Source: Bacillota bacterium | GTDB lineage: Bacteria > Bacillota > Bacilli > Bacillales_B > DSM-18226 | Reading direction: 5' to 3' | Assembly: GCA_030705665.1 (NCBI GenBank) | Contig: JAUZQA010000243.1 | Coordinates: 1-6,649, forward strand | DNA length: 6,649 nucleotides | In this document: one piece after another, positions 6,344 through 6,649 of the stretch | Layout: every line of letters starts with the position of its first letter | Numbering within the stretch: position 1 is the stretch's first letter | Made by a program: the position numbers and the translations under genes | Notes under the pieces: generated by a model | Seen by the model: only the letters and a program-made list of their open reading frames with translations | Databases searched by the model: none | Told to the model about the DNA's origin: nothing

Positions 6344-6370
6344 AAAAAGCTCCTGAGATAAATCAGGAGC
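6344..6370 (-). terminator. Rho-independent terminator of the yfkD-like gene
   Basis: A perfect 8-bp stem, GCTCCTGA (6349-6356) with TCAGGAGC (6363-6370), and a 6-nt loop. On the minus strand it is followed by five T (6344-6348 on plus). It starts 9 nt after the stop codon. Confidence 0.85.
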
Positions 6371-6379
6371 CATTATACA

Positions 6380-6649
6380 TTATCTCGGCCTTTCAGATGC
6401 AATGAATCCAAAGGAAACATAGTCCTGTACTGGAATCCATGCTCCGATCCCTTGAGAGGTTACATTTTTAATAACAATAAATTTCCTGTTTCCTTTTAAC
6501 ATCAAATAAACTTCTCCATACGTAACCTTCCCTTTTTCGTTCACTGCGGGAGCATACGCATATAAATAGCCTAAACGATTGGTTGGGATATTGTAAATAT
6601 GATCGTTTTTCGTACCCCCGCCAATTACTGTTTCAAATGCAAGCGGCAA
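6380..6649 (-). CDS. yfkD: YfkD-like protein, C-terminal part (N-terminus outside window)
   Basis: The last 89 codons of a gene that continues beyond the right edge. The reading frame enters the window open, so the TTG at the edge is an internal Leu codon, not a start. The sequence (PLAFETVIGGGTKNDHIYNIP, then GYLYAYAPAVNEKGKVTYGE and GIGAWIPVQDYVSFGF) resembles the C-terminus of B. subtilis YfkD, a predicted secreted or lipid-associated protein of unknown function from the same chromosomal neighbourhood as pdaA. No motif here suggests an enzymatic activity. A terminator follows 9 nt after the stop. Identification rests on remembered similarity plus synteny. Confidence 0.8.
   Translation of the reverse strand: MPLAFETVIGGGTKNDHIYNIPTNRLGYLYAYAPAVNEKGKVTYGEVYLMLKGNRKFIVIKNVTSQGIGAWIPVQDYVSFGFIASERPR

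Overview
The window reads as chromosomal DNA from a low-GC, endospore-forming member of the Bacillaceae. Three things point there: strong AAGGAGG-type ribosome binding sites with frequent TTG starts, protein sequences that resemble Bacillus subtilis YfjO/YfjP/PdaA/YfkD, and the spore-cortex enzyme PdaA itself. Every gene I can support lies on the minus strand, so transcription runs from high to low coordinates. Family names come from remembered motifs and synteny; no database search was run.

In transcription order: (1) the C-terminal part of a YfkD-like protein (6380-6649), closed by a clear terminator. (2) A 65-residue SE1561-family protein (6068-6265, TTG start), preceded by a perfect inverted repeat and ended by a terminator built into its last codons. 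(3) A single-chain class I (iron-sulfur) fumarase (4358-5902) with its own leader, a catabolite-repression-like site and a terminator. (4) A gene-free stretch (about 3931-4309) dominated by an unusual short tandem array: 13 copies of GATTCTACAT, mostly 21 bp apart, organised in a duplicated 123-bp higher-order unit. (5) A NERD-domain gene broken by a frameshift near its 5' end (2937-3916). (6) pdaA (2094-2861), muramic-acid de-N-acetylase of spore cortex synthesis, with a terminator. (7) A two-gene operon of an AlkA-like DNA glycosylase (yfjP-like, 1136-2008) and an RlmD-type 23S rRNA uracil methyltransferase (1-1120, cut by the window edge).

The rlmD/yfjO-yfjP-pdaA and yfkD parts form a conserved housekeeping neighbourhood in Bacillus. 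The genes do not form one pathway. The segment between pdaA and the fumarase (damaged NERD gene plus repeat array) looks like the accessory, fast-changing part. The most interesting items are the array, the NERD frameshift with its TTGA stop/start overlap, the cre-like site before the fumarase and the dyad before the SE1561 gene. I see no convincing new multi-gene system.
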